From Urechidicola croceus (GTDB lineage Bacteria; Bacteroidota; Bacteroidia; Flavobacteriales; Flavobacteriaceae): a stretch of 64,000 nucleotides of DNA. The DNA lies in NCBI RefSeq assembly GCF_001761325.1, contig NZ_CP017478.1:564001-628000 (forward strand). Reading direction: 5' to 3'. Each line of letters opens with the position of its first letter. Positions within the stretch are counted from its first letter, which is position 1. The notes beneath the pieces were generated by a model, which was not told the DNA's origin, did no database searches, and worked only from the letters and a program-made list of their open reading frames with translations. This document shows positions 30,828 through 38,873 of the stretch, piece by piece. The position numbers and the translations under genes are program-made.

Positions 30828-31168
30828 TTAATAATAGTAATAAAATATTAATTCGAGGTATTCAAGAACAGTCTTTTTTTCGTGATAAAATAAATTTAAT
30901 ACTATTTGAAATGTCAGTTCGAGCGGACTTGAGAACACTATTTTATGATGAATAATAATATTGAAATATCAGTTAATGAGGAGTCGAGTCGAGAATGCTA
31001 TTTTTTGATGTATAATAATATTGAAATGTCAGTTCGAGCGGAGTCGAGAACACTATTAGGAATAATAAACCATAACTAATTGGTAGTAATTCATTTGAAC
31101 ACTTATTAAAAATCCAATCCTGATACTTTACTTAATTCACAGTATATCAGTTTTTTAGATTTAAGTAT
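30828..31168. other. Gene-free gap between cas2 and the array
   Basis: 341 bases without a credible gene. It contains three degenerate copies of a flavobacterial interspersed repeat (30906-31058) and, before them, a weak fourth trace (30849-30875, ATTCGAGGTATTCAAGAAC). Next to the array lies an inverted partial copy of the CRISPR repeat (31127-31146). No obvious Rho-independent terminator for either strand was seen. Confidence 0.7.
30906..31058. repeat. Three tandem copies of a flavobacterial interspersed repeat
   Basis: Copies begin at 30906, 30961 and 31021 (periods 55 and 60 bp). Each contains a form of TTGAAATGTCAGTTCGAGCG followed by GAGTCGAGAACACTATT. The middle copy is the most diverged. 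Copies 1 and 2 both end in AATAATAATATTG. The TCAGTTCGAGCGGAGTCGAGAAC core resembles short palindromic elements I recall as frequent between genes in Flavobacteriaceae; none has coding capacity. Confidence 0.75.
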
Positions 31169-31187
31169 ACTGCGAATACTAAGTAAA
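31127..31187 (-). repeat. Inverted partial copy of the CRISPR repeat forming a hairpin with the terminal repeat
   Basis: TTTACTTAATTCACAGTATA (31127-31146) is complementary to 31166-31187, i.e. to the first 19 bases of the array's first repeat plus 3 flanking bases. There is one mismatch and a 2-nt bulge. In crRNA orientation it would fold the 3' end of the last repeat into a hairpin of about 19 bp with a loop of about 19 nt. Confidence 0.7.
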
Positions 31188-33865
31188 AATACAATTTTGA
31201 AAGCAATTCACAACCAGAGGGTTATAGAACTTTAGAGCGACAAAACTGCGAATACTAAGTAAAAATACAATTTTGAAAGCAATTCACAACTTTTTTGTCC
31301 GCATAAAATCAATAAATGGACTGCGAATACTAAGTAAAAATACAATTTTGAAAGCAATTCACAACTTCATCCAAGGGCAATGAAAAAGGTAGTGACTGCG
31401 AATACTAAGTAAAAATACAATTTTGAAAGCAATTCACAACGAAGAAACATGATGGCCTTTGTAAAAACTACTGCGAATACTAAGTAAAAATACAATTTTG
31501 AAAGCAATTCACAACACATATTCAATAATTACTGCTCCAAATTCTACTGCGAATACTAAGTAAAAATACAATTTTGAAAGCAATTCACAACGATAAAGAA
31601 TTAGCACAAATTGATGAAAAAACTGCGAATACTAAGTAAAAATACAATTTTGAAAGCAATTCACAACTTGTCATGCGTGTAGTTATTGTCTCCACTTACT
31701 GCGAATACTAAGTAAAAATACAATTTTGAAAGCAATTCACAACTGTTCTGCAAATCTAATTGCCCTATTAATACTGCGAATACTAAGTAAAAATACAATT
31801 TTGAAAGCAATTCACAACGATGCGTTAATTTCTGTTTCATTATTATTTACTGCGAATACTAAGTAAAAATACAATTTTGAAAGCAATTCACAACCCAAAC
31901 AGTACAGGAGACTCTAATTTTACACTGCGAATACTAAGTAAAAATACAATTTTGAAAGCAATTCACAACGCACCAAGAACTATCACTATTTACAGTTCAC
32001 TGCGAATACTAAGTAAAAATACAATTTTGAAAGCAATTCACAACAGAGCTGTCCTAGAATACCCCTGTCCGTTTACTGCGAATACTAAGTAAAAATACAA
32101 TTTTGAAAGCAATTCACAACGAACCTATTAATATAAATAAAGTTGCTGTAACTGCGAATACTAAGTAAAAATACAATTTTGAAAGCAATTCACAACCTAC
32201 TTGTGATATCATAATATCCGTCGTTGACTGCGAATACTAAGTAAAAATACAATTTTGAAAGCAATTCACAACATGCCACCGCAGCCATAATTGCAGTAGT
32301 ATACTGCGAATACTAAGTAAAAATACAATTTTGAAAGCAATTCACAACTACTATATGGCTTATATTTTTATTCCAATAACTGCGAATACTAAGTAAAAAT
32401 ACAATTTTGAAAGCAATTCACAACACGGCTCAAACACGTAACAATTATCTATTTACTGCGAATACTAAGTAAAAATACAATTTTGAAAGCAATTCACAAC
32501 GATTCGATCGCGTGTTTCACTTCTTTCATACTGCGAATACTAAGTAAAAATACAATTTTGAAAGCAATTCACAACGGATAAAGTAAACGGAACAACTGAT
32601 TTTGACTGCGAATACTAAGTAAAAATACAATTTTGAAAGCAATTCACAACGCCTATAAAATATCTTACTTTCAACAAGCAACTGCGAATACTAAGTAAAA
32701 ATACAATTTTGAAAGCAATTCACAACATGTCGTCAATTGGGTCTTCTCCATCTTCACTGCGAATACTAAGTAAAAATACAATTTTGAAAGCAATTCACAA
32801 CCTGCTGCCGAAAGCACAGATAAAAAAGTACACTGCGAATACTAAGTAAAAATACAATTTTGAAAGCAATTCACAACAATAATAGATGTTTATACAACTC
32901 ATCAATAACTGCGAATACTAAGTAAAAATACAATTTTGAAAGCAATTCACAACTTGTTAATTTTTGTTACTGGTGTCATCCTTACTGCGAATACTAAGTA
33001 AAAATACAATTTTGAAAGCAATTCACAACAAGCCATTTATTGTCTAAAAATATTTTTGGACTGCGAATACTAAGTAAAAATACAATTTTGAAAGCAATTC
33101 ACAACTAAAATCAATTCGATTTTAACTTTGTCCATACTGCGAATACTAAGTAAAAATACAATTTTGAAAGCAATTCACAACACGCACGTTCTATTTTAGT
33201 TTTAACAATCCACTGCGAATACTAAGTAAAAATACAATTTTGAAAGCAATTCACAACTTGTTAATTTTTGTTACTGGTGTCATCCTTACTGCGAATACTA
33301 AGTAAAAATACAATTTTGAAAGCAATTCACAACAAGCCATTTATTGTCTAAAAATATTTTTGGACTGCGAATACTAAGTAAAAATACAATTTTGAAAGCA
33401 ATTCACAACGAAAAACGTGCTGATGGTCAAACTGTTGGTACTGCGAATACTAAGTAAAAATACAATTTTGAAAGCAATTCACAACTACGGTCAAACTTTA
33501 ATGTACGATTCTTGCACTGCGAATACTAAGTAAAAATACAATTTTGAAAGCAATTCACAACTTATAGAGAATAGTATTTATGATGAAGATAACTGCGAAT
33601 ACTAAGTAAAAATACAATTTTGAAAGCAATTCACAACTCTCGTATTGCAAGAAATAATTTACATACTACTGCGAATACTAAGTAAAAATACAATTTTGAA
33701 AGCAATTCACAACTTAAAAGGAATTTTTAAAGTAAATGAAATACTGCGAATACTAAGTAAAAATACAATTTTGAAAGCAATTCACAACGGTTATTTTAAT
33801 ATTTATTTTAATTCTTACACTGCGAATACTAAGTAAAAATACAATTTTGAAAAGCAATTCACAAC
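31169..33865 (-). CRISPR. Type II-C CRISPR array, 36 repeats and 35 spacers
   Basis: The repeat on the given strand is 46 nt, starting ACTGCGAATACTAAG and ending GAAAGCAATTCACAAC. By eye, 35 of 36 copies are identical; the last (33819-33865) has one extra A and is 47 nt. Spacers are 29 or 30 nt. Spacers at 32954-32983 and 33030-33059 recur exactly at 33258-33287 and 33334-33363, so 33 are distinct. The - strand repeat starts GTTGTGAATTGC, like other Bacteroidota II-C repeats, and its first 24 nt pair with the tracrRNA, so crRNAs are made from the - strand, convergent to cas9-cas1-cas2. Confidence 0.98.
31184..31213 (-). promoter_or_regulatory. Promoter embedded in each CRISPR repeat (first repeat shown)
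   Basis: On the - strand each repeat contains TTG, exactly 19 nt, then TATTTTTA, one base off the TAnnTTTG box and with the same spacing as the tracrRNA promoter. Initiation would fall 8-10 nt before the next spacer. The copy given is in the terminal repeat. In the 47-nt repeat at 33819-33865 the spacing becomes 20. Neisseria and Campylobacter II-C arrays are known to carry promoters inside repeats; this would be a flavobacterial counterpart. Confidence 0.6.
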
Positions 33866-33920
33866 ATGAACAGCTAGATACAGCATTAAACAAGATTTCG
33901 AGTATTTTATAAAAATAATA

Positions 33921-33950
33921 TTGAAAATTAATTTAATTTTTGTAATTTTG
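33921..33950 (+). promoter_or_regulatory. Promoter of a candidate small RNA
   Basis: TTG (33921-33923), 19 nt, then TAATTTTG (33943-33950): a full flavobacterial promoter. No open reading frame of any size follows; a hairpin starts 7-8 nt downstream of the box, at the expected start of transcription. Confidence 0.65.
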
Positions 33951-33956
33951 AAATAT

Positions 33957-34018
33957 TAAAAGCACAATTTCTTCGACTGACGGCAATCTATCTGAACCGT
34001 CTGAAATTGTGCTTTTTT
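33957..34018 (+). ncRNA. Candidate self-terminating hairpin RNA (about 60 nt)
   Basis: A perfect 14-bp outer stem (AAAAGCACAATTTC at 33958-33971 with GAAATTGTGCTTTT at 34003-34016) encloses a 7-nt bulge, a 5-bp inner stem GACGG/CCGTC and a 13-nt loop (CAATCTATCTGAA). It ends in TTTTTT. The whole transcript would be this hairpin. It could be a regulatory RNA, or simply a terminator-like palindrome; the ideally spaced promoter favours an RNA gene. Comparison with Rfam families such as Flavo-1 was not possible. Confidence 0.5.
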
Positions 34019-34080
34019 ATATTTTTAAAACTAATGTTGATTTATTCAATATTGCATTAGTGTTTGTTTTATAAAAATTA

Positions 34081-34114
34081 AAAACCCATCGATATTTAAA
34101 TATTGATGGGTTTT
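34081..34114 (-). terminator. Terminator of the TonB-dependent receptor gene
   Basis: AAAACCCATC and GATGGGTTTT bracket an AT-rich, self-complementary centre, giving a near-perfect palindrome of 34 bases, 24 bp after the receptor stop codon. Both strands have T-runs, so it may also stop + strand transcripts from the small-RNA promoter. Confidence 0.75.
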
Positions 34115-34137
34115 TGAGTATCTATAGTTTGTTATTT

Positions 34138-36846
34138 TTAGAAACTAAAGTTTAAACGAGAGAATAAGTACATCCCATCAGATCCCATTTGTACTGAATC
34201 TGCAAAACCACCTTGATCTGTCCAACCATCAAATTGTGGAGTAGGGTATACGTTAAACAGATTATTTGCACCTACTGTTAATTTTAATTTGTCAGTAAAT
34301 TGATAACCTACATTAAAATCTGTAGTTAATACTGCTTCATAAACGTCTGTAGCTATTGGGTATAAAGCATCTGCTTCTGCTTGAGTAGTTGCAGGAGTAT
34401 CTACCCATTGAAAATCTTGAAGTTCTACTTCGCTAAATTGTGTTAAGGTTACTGAGGCATCAAATTTATCTTTAGAATATCCTAAGTTTAATCCAAATTT
34501 ATAGTCAGGAGCAGCAGCTTCTAAATAAGCCTGAGAAAAAGGTCCAAAGAATGTAAATTCATTTAAATTTCCACTGTTAATATTTTTAATCTCAAGATCA
34601 TTGAAATTTCCTATTAAACCTGCTCTAATCTTACTATCATCTCCAAGAGTTGTTTCATAATTTAAAACAATGTCAAGTCCAGTAGTTTTAGTATCAACAC
34701 CATTTGCAAAGAATTGTGCTGCATCAACATTTAATGGGCCTAAAATTGCTTGGTCAGTAAAATTATCAGTTAAAATAATTCTATCATCAACAGAAATAGT
34801 ATATGCATCTACAGTTGCTGTAAATCCACCTTTTTTATAGGTAAAACCTATACTCGCATTGGTTGCTTTTTCTTCTGACAATTGACCAATTCCAAAGGCT
34901 TGAGTAACTGTACTATTATTTGCCGATAATAATGAAGGTACAGATTCTCCAGCAACAATATTTGTAAATATTAAATTGTAATAAAGTTGTGCAAGTGAAG
35001 GCGCTCTAAATCCTGTAGAAACAGAACCTCTAAATGCTAAATCATCATTAACTTTTAATCTACTTGCTAATTTGAAATTAAATGTGTTTCCAAAATCACT
35101 ATAATCTTCATAACGAATAGCACCTGCAAGCATAAAACTTTCACTTACGTTTAATTCTGTATCAAAATAAAGGCCATAATTTGTTCTACTTCTATCAACT
35201 TCGTTTGCAGGACTATACCCAGGAAAACCTTGTGAACCTCCAGGTAAATCATCACCATTTGAATCAAATGCGACAGTTTGTGTAGCAGGATTTGTAATTG
35301 GAATACCATTTACATCATACAATGCATATGATGCTACTTCACCTGCAAAAATTCCAAAGTTTTCAGTTCTATATTCCATCCCAAAGGCTAAATTTAAACC
35401 TGAAGCAACATCTTCTAAATATTTAGTAAAATCTAAACCTGTTGTGTTTTGCGATAAATAATGTCCACCAGCATCAAAATCAGTTGGAGAAGCATTTTGC
35501 ATAGAAGCATTATTACTACCTTTTATATAATAATGGAAAAAGTTTTTTCCATAAGTGTTGTTAAAGTCAACATTCCATCCATTAGCCATTTCATGTCTTA
35601 CACCTGCTGAAACTGAAACATCTGTAATTTGTGATGTAATTCGAGGTGTAAATCCATTTGGGTAAATACTTGGTACAGATCTGTTATCACCATCTTCAAA
35701 ACTATCTCTTGAAAAAGCATTTGCATTAGTATCTCTAAAGTTTCTTCCTCCAAAAGCATAAATTTCAGTATTATCATCAACAGGTACAGCGGCATTTATC
35801 ATAAAATTGAATCCGTCAACTCCTGCACTACCATAGCCTTTTCTCCAAGAAAAACTAGGCCTCAGTGTATTTTCTTTAGATAAAAGTTCTGTTGTAAAGT
35901 TTATAAAACCACCATTTTTTCCAATTTCAACACCATAGTTTAGGTCTATTTGTACAGTTTCTCCATCAAATGATTTGTCTTTACCATCTAATCTGTTTTT
36001 ACCTTCTATGTTGAATAATTCTGGATCCCAACCATCTTGAGTATCAAAAATTTGTTGTGCAAAATCTCCGCCTACTTTTGTACTATACGCACCATAAGTA
36101 ATTCCACCTGTTAACCCATCAGTTTTATCTTTTAAAACGATGTTTATTACACCTGCTATTGCATCTGAACCATATTGAGCAGAAGCACCATCTCTTAAAA
36201 CTTCAATTCTTTTAATAGAAGCAGCAGGAATTGCATTTAAATCAGTACCAGAATTTCCACGTCCTCTAGTTCCAAAAATATTAACTAATGAAGATTGATG
36301 TCTTCGTTTTCCATTAATTAGAACAAGTGTTTGATCTGGACCAAGTCCTCTTAATGAAGCAGGAACGATATGATCGGCACCATCAGAACCCGATTGTTTT
36401 GTTGCGTTAAATGAAGGTGCAGCATATTGTAAAATATCATTAACTTCAACTTTACCAGTGTTTGCTGCTATTTCAGAAACGTCAATTACGTCAACCGGAA
36501 CTGGAGTGTCAATTGCAGTTCTTTTAGGACTTCTCGAACCTACAAGTACAATTTCATCAAGGCTTACACCTTCTTCTAGTATAACGTTTATGGTTGATTG
36601 CCCATCAACACTTACTTCTTTTTCCGAAAATCCAACAAAACTAAAAACTAATACAGCCTCAGAATTTACATCAATGGAATATTTTCCTTCAAAATCTGTT
36701 GTAACTCCGTTTTCTGTGCCTTTTTCAATAACATTAACTCCAGGCAATGAAGATCCTGAGTCATCTGTAACTGTTCCTGTAACAGTTTGGCTAGTGGCCG
36801 AAATTGTTAAAAGAAAAAATAAAATAATTGAGTAAAAATGTTTCAT
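34138..36846 (-). CDS. TonB-dependent outer-membrane receptor with N-terminal CarboxypepD_reg-like domain
   Basis: A 902-residue outer-membrane transporter. Signal peptide 1-19 (ATSQ), then a carboxypeptidase-regulatory-like domain (VTGTVTDDSGSSLPGVNVIEKGT, about 20-95). A TonB-box-like segment follows (DEIVLVGSRSPKR), then the plug (VEVNDILQYAAPSF, GPDQTLVLINGKRRHQ, RIEVLRDGASAQYGSDAIAG) and the 22-strand barrel ending in an aromatic strand (MYLFSRLNFSF). There is no SusD gene beside it, so it is not a SusCD polysaccharide system. The substrate is unknown. Confidence 0.92.
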   Translation of the reverse strand: MKHFYSIILFFLLTISATSQTVTGTVTDDSGSSLPGVNVIEKGTENGVTTDFEGKYSIDVNSEAVLVFSFVGFSEKEVSVDGQSTINVILEEGVSLDEIVLVGSRSPKRTAIDTPVPVDVIDVSEIAANTGKVEVNDILQYAAPSFNATKQSGSDGADHIVPASLRGLGPDQTLVLINGKRRHQSSLVNIFGTRGRGNSGTDLNAIPAASIKRIEVLRDGASAQYGSDAIAGVINIVLKDKTDGLTGGITYGAYSTKVGGDFAQQIFDTQDGWDPELFNIEGKNRLDGKDKSFDGETVQIDLNYGVEIGKNGGFINFTTELLSKENTLRPSFSWRKGYGSAGVDGFNFMINAAVPVDDNTEIYAFGGRNFRDTNANAFSRDSFEDGDNRSVPSIYPNGFTPRITSQITDVSVSAGVRHEMANGWNVDFNNTYGKNFFHYYIKGSNNASMQNASPTDFDAGGHYLSQNTTGLDFTKYLEDVASGLNLAFGMEYRTENFGIFAGEVASYALYDVNGIPITNPATQTVAFDSNGDDLPGGSQGFPGYSPANEVDRSRTNYGLYFDTELNVSESFMLAGAIRYEDYSDFGNTFNFKLASRLKVNDDLAFRGSVSTGFRAPSLAQLYYNLIFTNIVAGESVPSLLSANNSTVTQAFGIGQLSEEKATNASIGFTYKKGGFTATVDAYTISVDDRIILTDNFTDQAILGPLNVDAAQFFANGVDTKTTGLDIVLNYETTLGDDSKIRAGLIGNFNDLEIKNINSGNLNEFTFFGPFSQAYLEAAAPDYKFGLNLGYSKDKFDASVTLTQFSEVELQDFQWVDTPATTQAEADALYPIATDVYEAVLTTDFNVGYQFTDKLKLTVGANNLFNVYPTPQFDGWTDQGGFADSVQMGSDGMYLFSRLNFSF

Positions 36847-36940
36847 ATATTATTAATTTGATAATTATATATACAAATGTATGTAGAATTTGATAATGAT
36901 TATAAAATTTTATCAATAAAAATACAAATGGATTGAAATG

Positions 36941-37630
36941 TTAATTTAGTAATTTATATATTTTTTTTAATCCTTGTGAAGCCATATCAGAAATTATATT
37001 AAGATTATCGAATTGATTTTTATTAATATTTGGTTTAGGATCAATAAAATATATTGGAATATCTTTTTGTGCAAAATGAATTAAATTCGCTGCAGGATAA
37101 ACTTGCATAGACGTACCAATAATAATTAAAATATCAGCGGTTTGAGTTATTTCTTCTGCAATGGTCAAATTAGGTACTTCTTCACCAAACCATACTATAT
37201 GTGGTCTTAATTGAGAATTACATTCACAGTGATCTCCAATATTAAGGTCTTTATCCCAATTGTAAATCAAATATTCATCAATAGTACTTCTAACTTTTCT
37301 TAATTCGCCATGTAAATGAGTAACTTTTGTACTTCCTGACCGCTCATGTAAATCATCAACATTTTGAGTAATGATATTAACATCATATTTTTCTTCTAAT
37401 TTACTCAATAATAGGTGTGCATCATTAGGTTTAACTTGAAGTAATTGTTTTCTTCGTTGATTATAAAAATCTAAGACTAATTCTGGATTTTTATACCAAC
37501 CTTGTGGAGTCGCTACATCTTGAATATTATGGCCTTCCCATAATCCATTTGAATCTCTAAAAGTTTTTATCCCAGATTCAGCGCTTATTCCAGCACCAGT
37601 TAATACCACAATTCTTTTTTTATGAAGCAT
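36941..37630 (-). CDS. Sir2-family NAD-dependent protein deacylase
   Basis: A 229-residue sirtuin that removes acyl groups from lysines using NAD. Motifs: VVLTGAGISAESGIKTFRD (NAD), FYNQRRKQL (the Tyr/Arg pair typical of class III desuccinylase-type sirtuins), ITQNVDDLHERSGS, HLHGELRKV with the catalytic His, and IIGTSMQVYPAANL. The structural zinc site is largely missing: instead of two CxxC pairs there is only one CEC. The start codon overlaps the upstream region of ychF on the other strand; the two diverge. Confidence 0.92.
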   Translation of the reverse strand: MLHKKRIVVLTGAGISAESGIKTFRDSNGLWEGHNIQDVATPQGWYKNPELVLDFYNQRRKQLLQVKPNDAHLLLSKLEEKYDVNIITQNVDDLHERSGSTKVTHLHGELRKVRSTIDEYLIYNWDKDLNIGDHCECNSQLRPHIVWFGEEVPNLTIAEEITQTADILIIIGTSMQVYPAANLIHFAQKDIPIYFIDPKPNINKNQFDNLNIISDMASQGLKKIYKLLN

Positions 37631-37680
37631 ATTGAATTATTTTCCTTGATAAAATTACAATTATTTATAAAAGGATGCAG

Positions 37681-37688
37681 TATATTTG
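37681..37688 (+). promoter_or_regulatory. -7 promoter box of ychF
   Basis: TATATTTG, an exact TAnnTTTG match, lies 20 nt before the ychF ATG. It argues that the upstream in-frame ATG at 37622 is not used. No TTG is present at the standard distance. Confidence 0.5.
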
Positions 37689-37708
37689 CACCTCAAAATT
37701 TTTATCAA

Positions 37709-38803
37709 ATGAAAGCAGGAATTGTAGGATTGCCTAATGTTGGAAAATCAACTTTATTTAATTGTTTATCAAATGCAAAAGCACAAAGTGCAAATTTTCC
37801 ATTTTGTACTATTGAACCAAATATTGGTGTGGTAAATGTACCAGATTTACGTTTAGAAAAATTAGAAGAATTGGTGAATCCCGAAAAAGTTGTTCCTGCA
37901 ACTGTAGAAATAGTTGATATTGCAGGATTGGTTAAAGGGGCAAGTAAAGGAGAAGGATTAGGAAATAAATTTCTTGGTAATATTCGTGAAACTGATGCTA
38001 TTATTCATGTATTACGTTGTTTCGATAATGATAATATTATTCATGTTGATAATAGTGTTGATCCTGTAAGAGATAAAGAAACTATTGATGTTGAATTACA
38101 AATAAAAGATTTAGAATCAATACAAAAGAGACTTGAAAAGGTTAAAAAAGCAGCGAGAACTGGAGATAAGAATGCTCAAAAAGAGTTGGATGTATTAACT
38201 AAAGTAGTTAATGGTTTAGAAGGATTCAATTCTGTAAGATCAATAGATTTAAGAGAGGATGATAGAGAAGAGTTCATTAAACCTTTGCAATTATTAACAG
38301 ATAAGCCAATATTATATGTTTGTAATGTAGATGAGTCATCAGCTGCAAAAGGTAATACTTATGTAGATGCAGTTCGTGAAGCTGTAAAAAATGAAAATGC
38401 AGAAGTTATTGTTTTGGCAGTGGCAACAGAAGCAGATATTATTGAGTTAGAAGAATATGAAGAACGACAAATGTTTTTAGAGGATTTAGGTTTGGAAGAA
38501 CCAGGAGCATCAGTTTTAATTCGTGCAGCATACAAATTATTAAACTTACAAACCTATTTTACTGCAGGTGTTAAAGAAGTTCGTGCTTGGACAATTAATA
38601 TTGGAGATACAGCTCCACAAGCAGCAGGAGTGATTCATACTGATTTTGAAAAAGGTTTTATCCGTGCCGAAGTAATTAAATATGACGATTTTGTTCATTA
38701 TGGAAGTGAAGTAAAAGTACGTGAAGCAGGAAAACTAGGAATTGAGGGAAAAGAATATATTGTTCAAGACGGAGATATGATGAACTTCCGTTTTAATGTA
38801 TAA
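37709..38803 (+). CDS. ychF: Ribosome-binding ATPase YchF
   Basis: A universally conserved Obg-family ATPase that associates with ribosomes. The ATG at 37709 gives MKAGIVGLPNVGKSTLFN, the normal N terminus, and a 364-residue protein of standard length. The frame runs upstream to 37622, but that part crosses the promoter. Visible: P-loop GLPNVGKS, IEPNIGVVNVPD, the ATP-selective NVDES motif in place of NKxD, and the C-terminal TGS-like domain (FTAGVKEVRAWTI, then YIVQDGDMMNFRFNV). Confidence 0.97.
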   Translation: MKAGIVGLPNVGKSTLFNCLSNAKAQSANFPFCTIEPNIGVVNVPDLRLEKLEELVNPEKVVPATVEIVDIAGLVKGASKGEGLGNKFLGNIRETDAIIHVLRCFDNDNIIHVDNSVDPVRDKETIDVELQIKDLESIQKRLEKVKKAARTGDKNAQKELDVLTKVVNGLEGFNSVRSIDLREDDREEFIKPLQLLTDKPILYVCNVDESSAAKGNTYVDAVREAVKNENAEVIVLAVATEADIIELEEYEERQMFLEDLGLEEPGASVLIRAAYKLLNLQTYFTAGVKEVRAWTINIGDTAPQAAGVIHTDFEKGFIRAEVIKYDDFVHYGSEVKVREAGKLGIEGKEYIVQDGDMMNFRFNV

Positions 38804-38873
38804 TCACAATTTGAACATCGTAATTTCTTAGAATTCCAATAATTAAATAATTCTTTTAGGATTACATTTGAAT

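Larger units (their letters stand above)
33866..34137. other. Region beyond the array
   Basis: 272 bases without a protein gene. It begins with about 90 bases of AT-rich sequence that would be the leader if transcription enters from this side. A consensus + strand promoter, a self-complementary RNA unit (33957-34018) and the terminator of the TonB receptor gene follow. Confidence 0.6.

Noticed and set aside
31877-32092. Open reading frame inside the CRISPR array (71 aa)
   Set aside because: Its product repeats LRILSKNTILKAIHN, the translation of the CRISPR repeat; it exists only because repeat plus spacer happens to stay open.
33645-33836. Second open reading frame inside the array (63 aa)
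   Set aside because: Same repeat translation as above; not a gene.
33958-34016. Similarity of the candidate small RNA stem to the repeat end (AAAAGCACAATTTC against AAAGCAATTCACAAC)
   Set aside because: The shared pieces are short, in different order and AT-rich; not enough to claim descent from the repeat or pairing with crRNA.
34138-36846. SusC/SusD polysaccharide utilisation locus
   Set aside because: The receptor has the regulatory-like N-terminal domain but no SusD gene or glycosidase is adjacent; the two GH5 genes lie far away and alone.
37622-37708. 29-residue N-terminal extension of YchF
   Set aside because: A -7 promoter box lies inside it and the family begins at MKAGIVGLPNVGKS.
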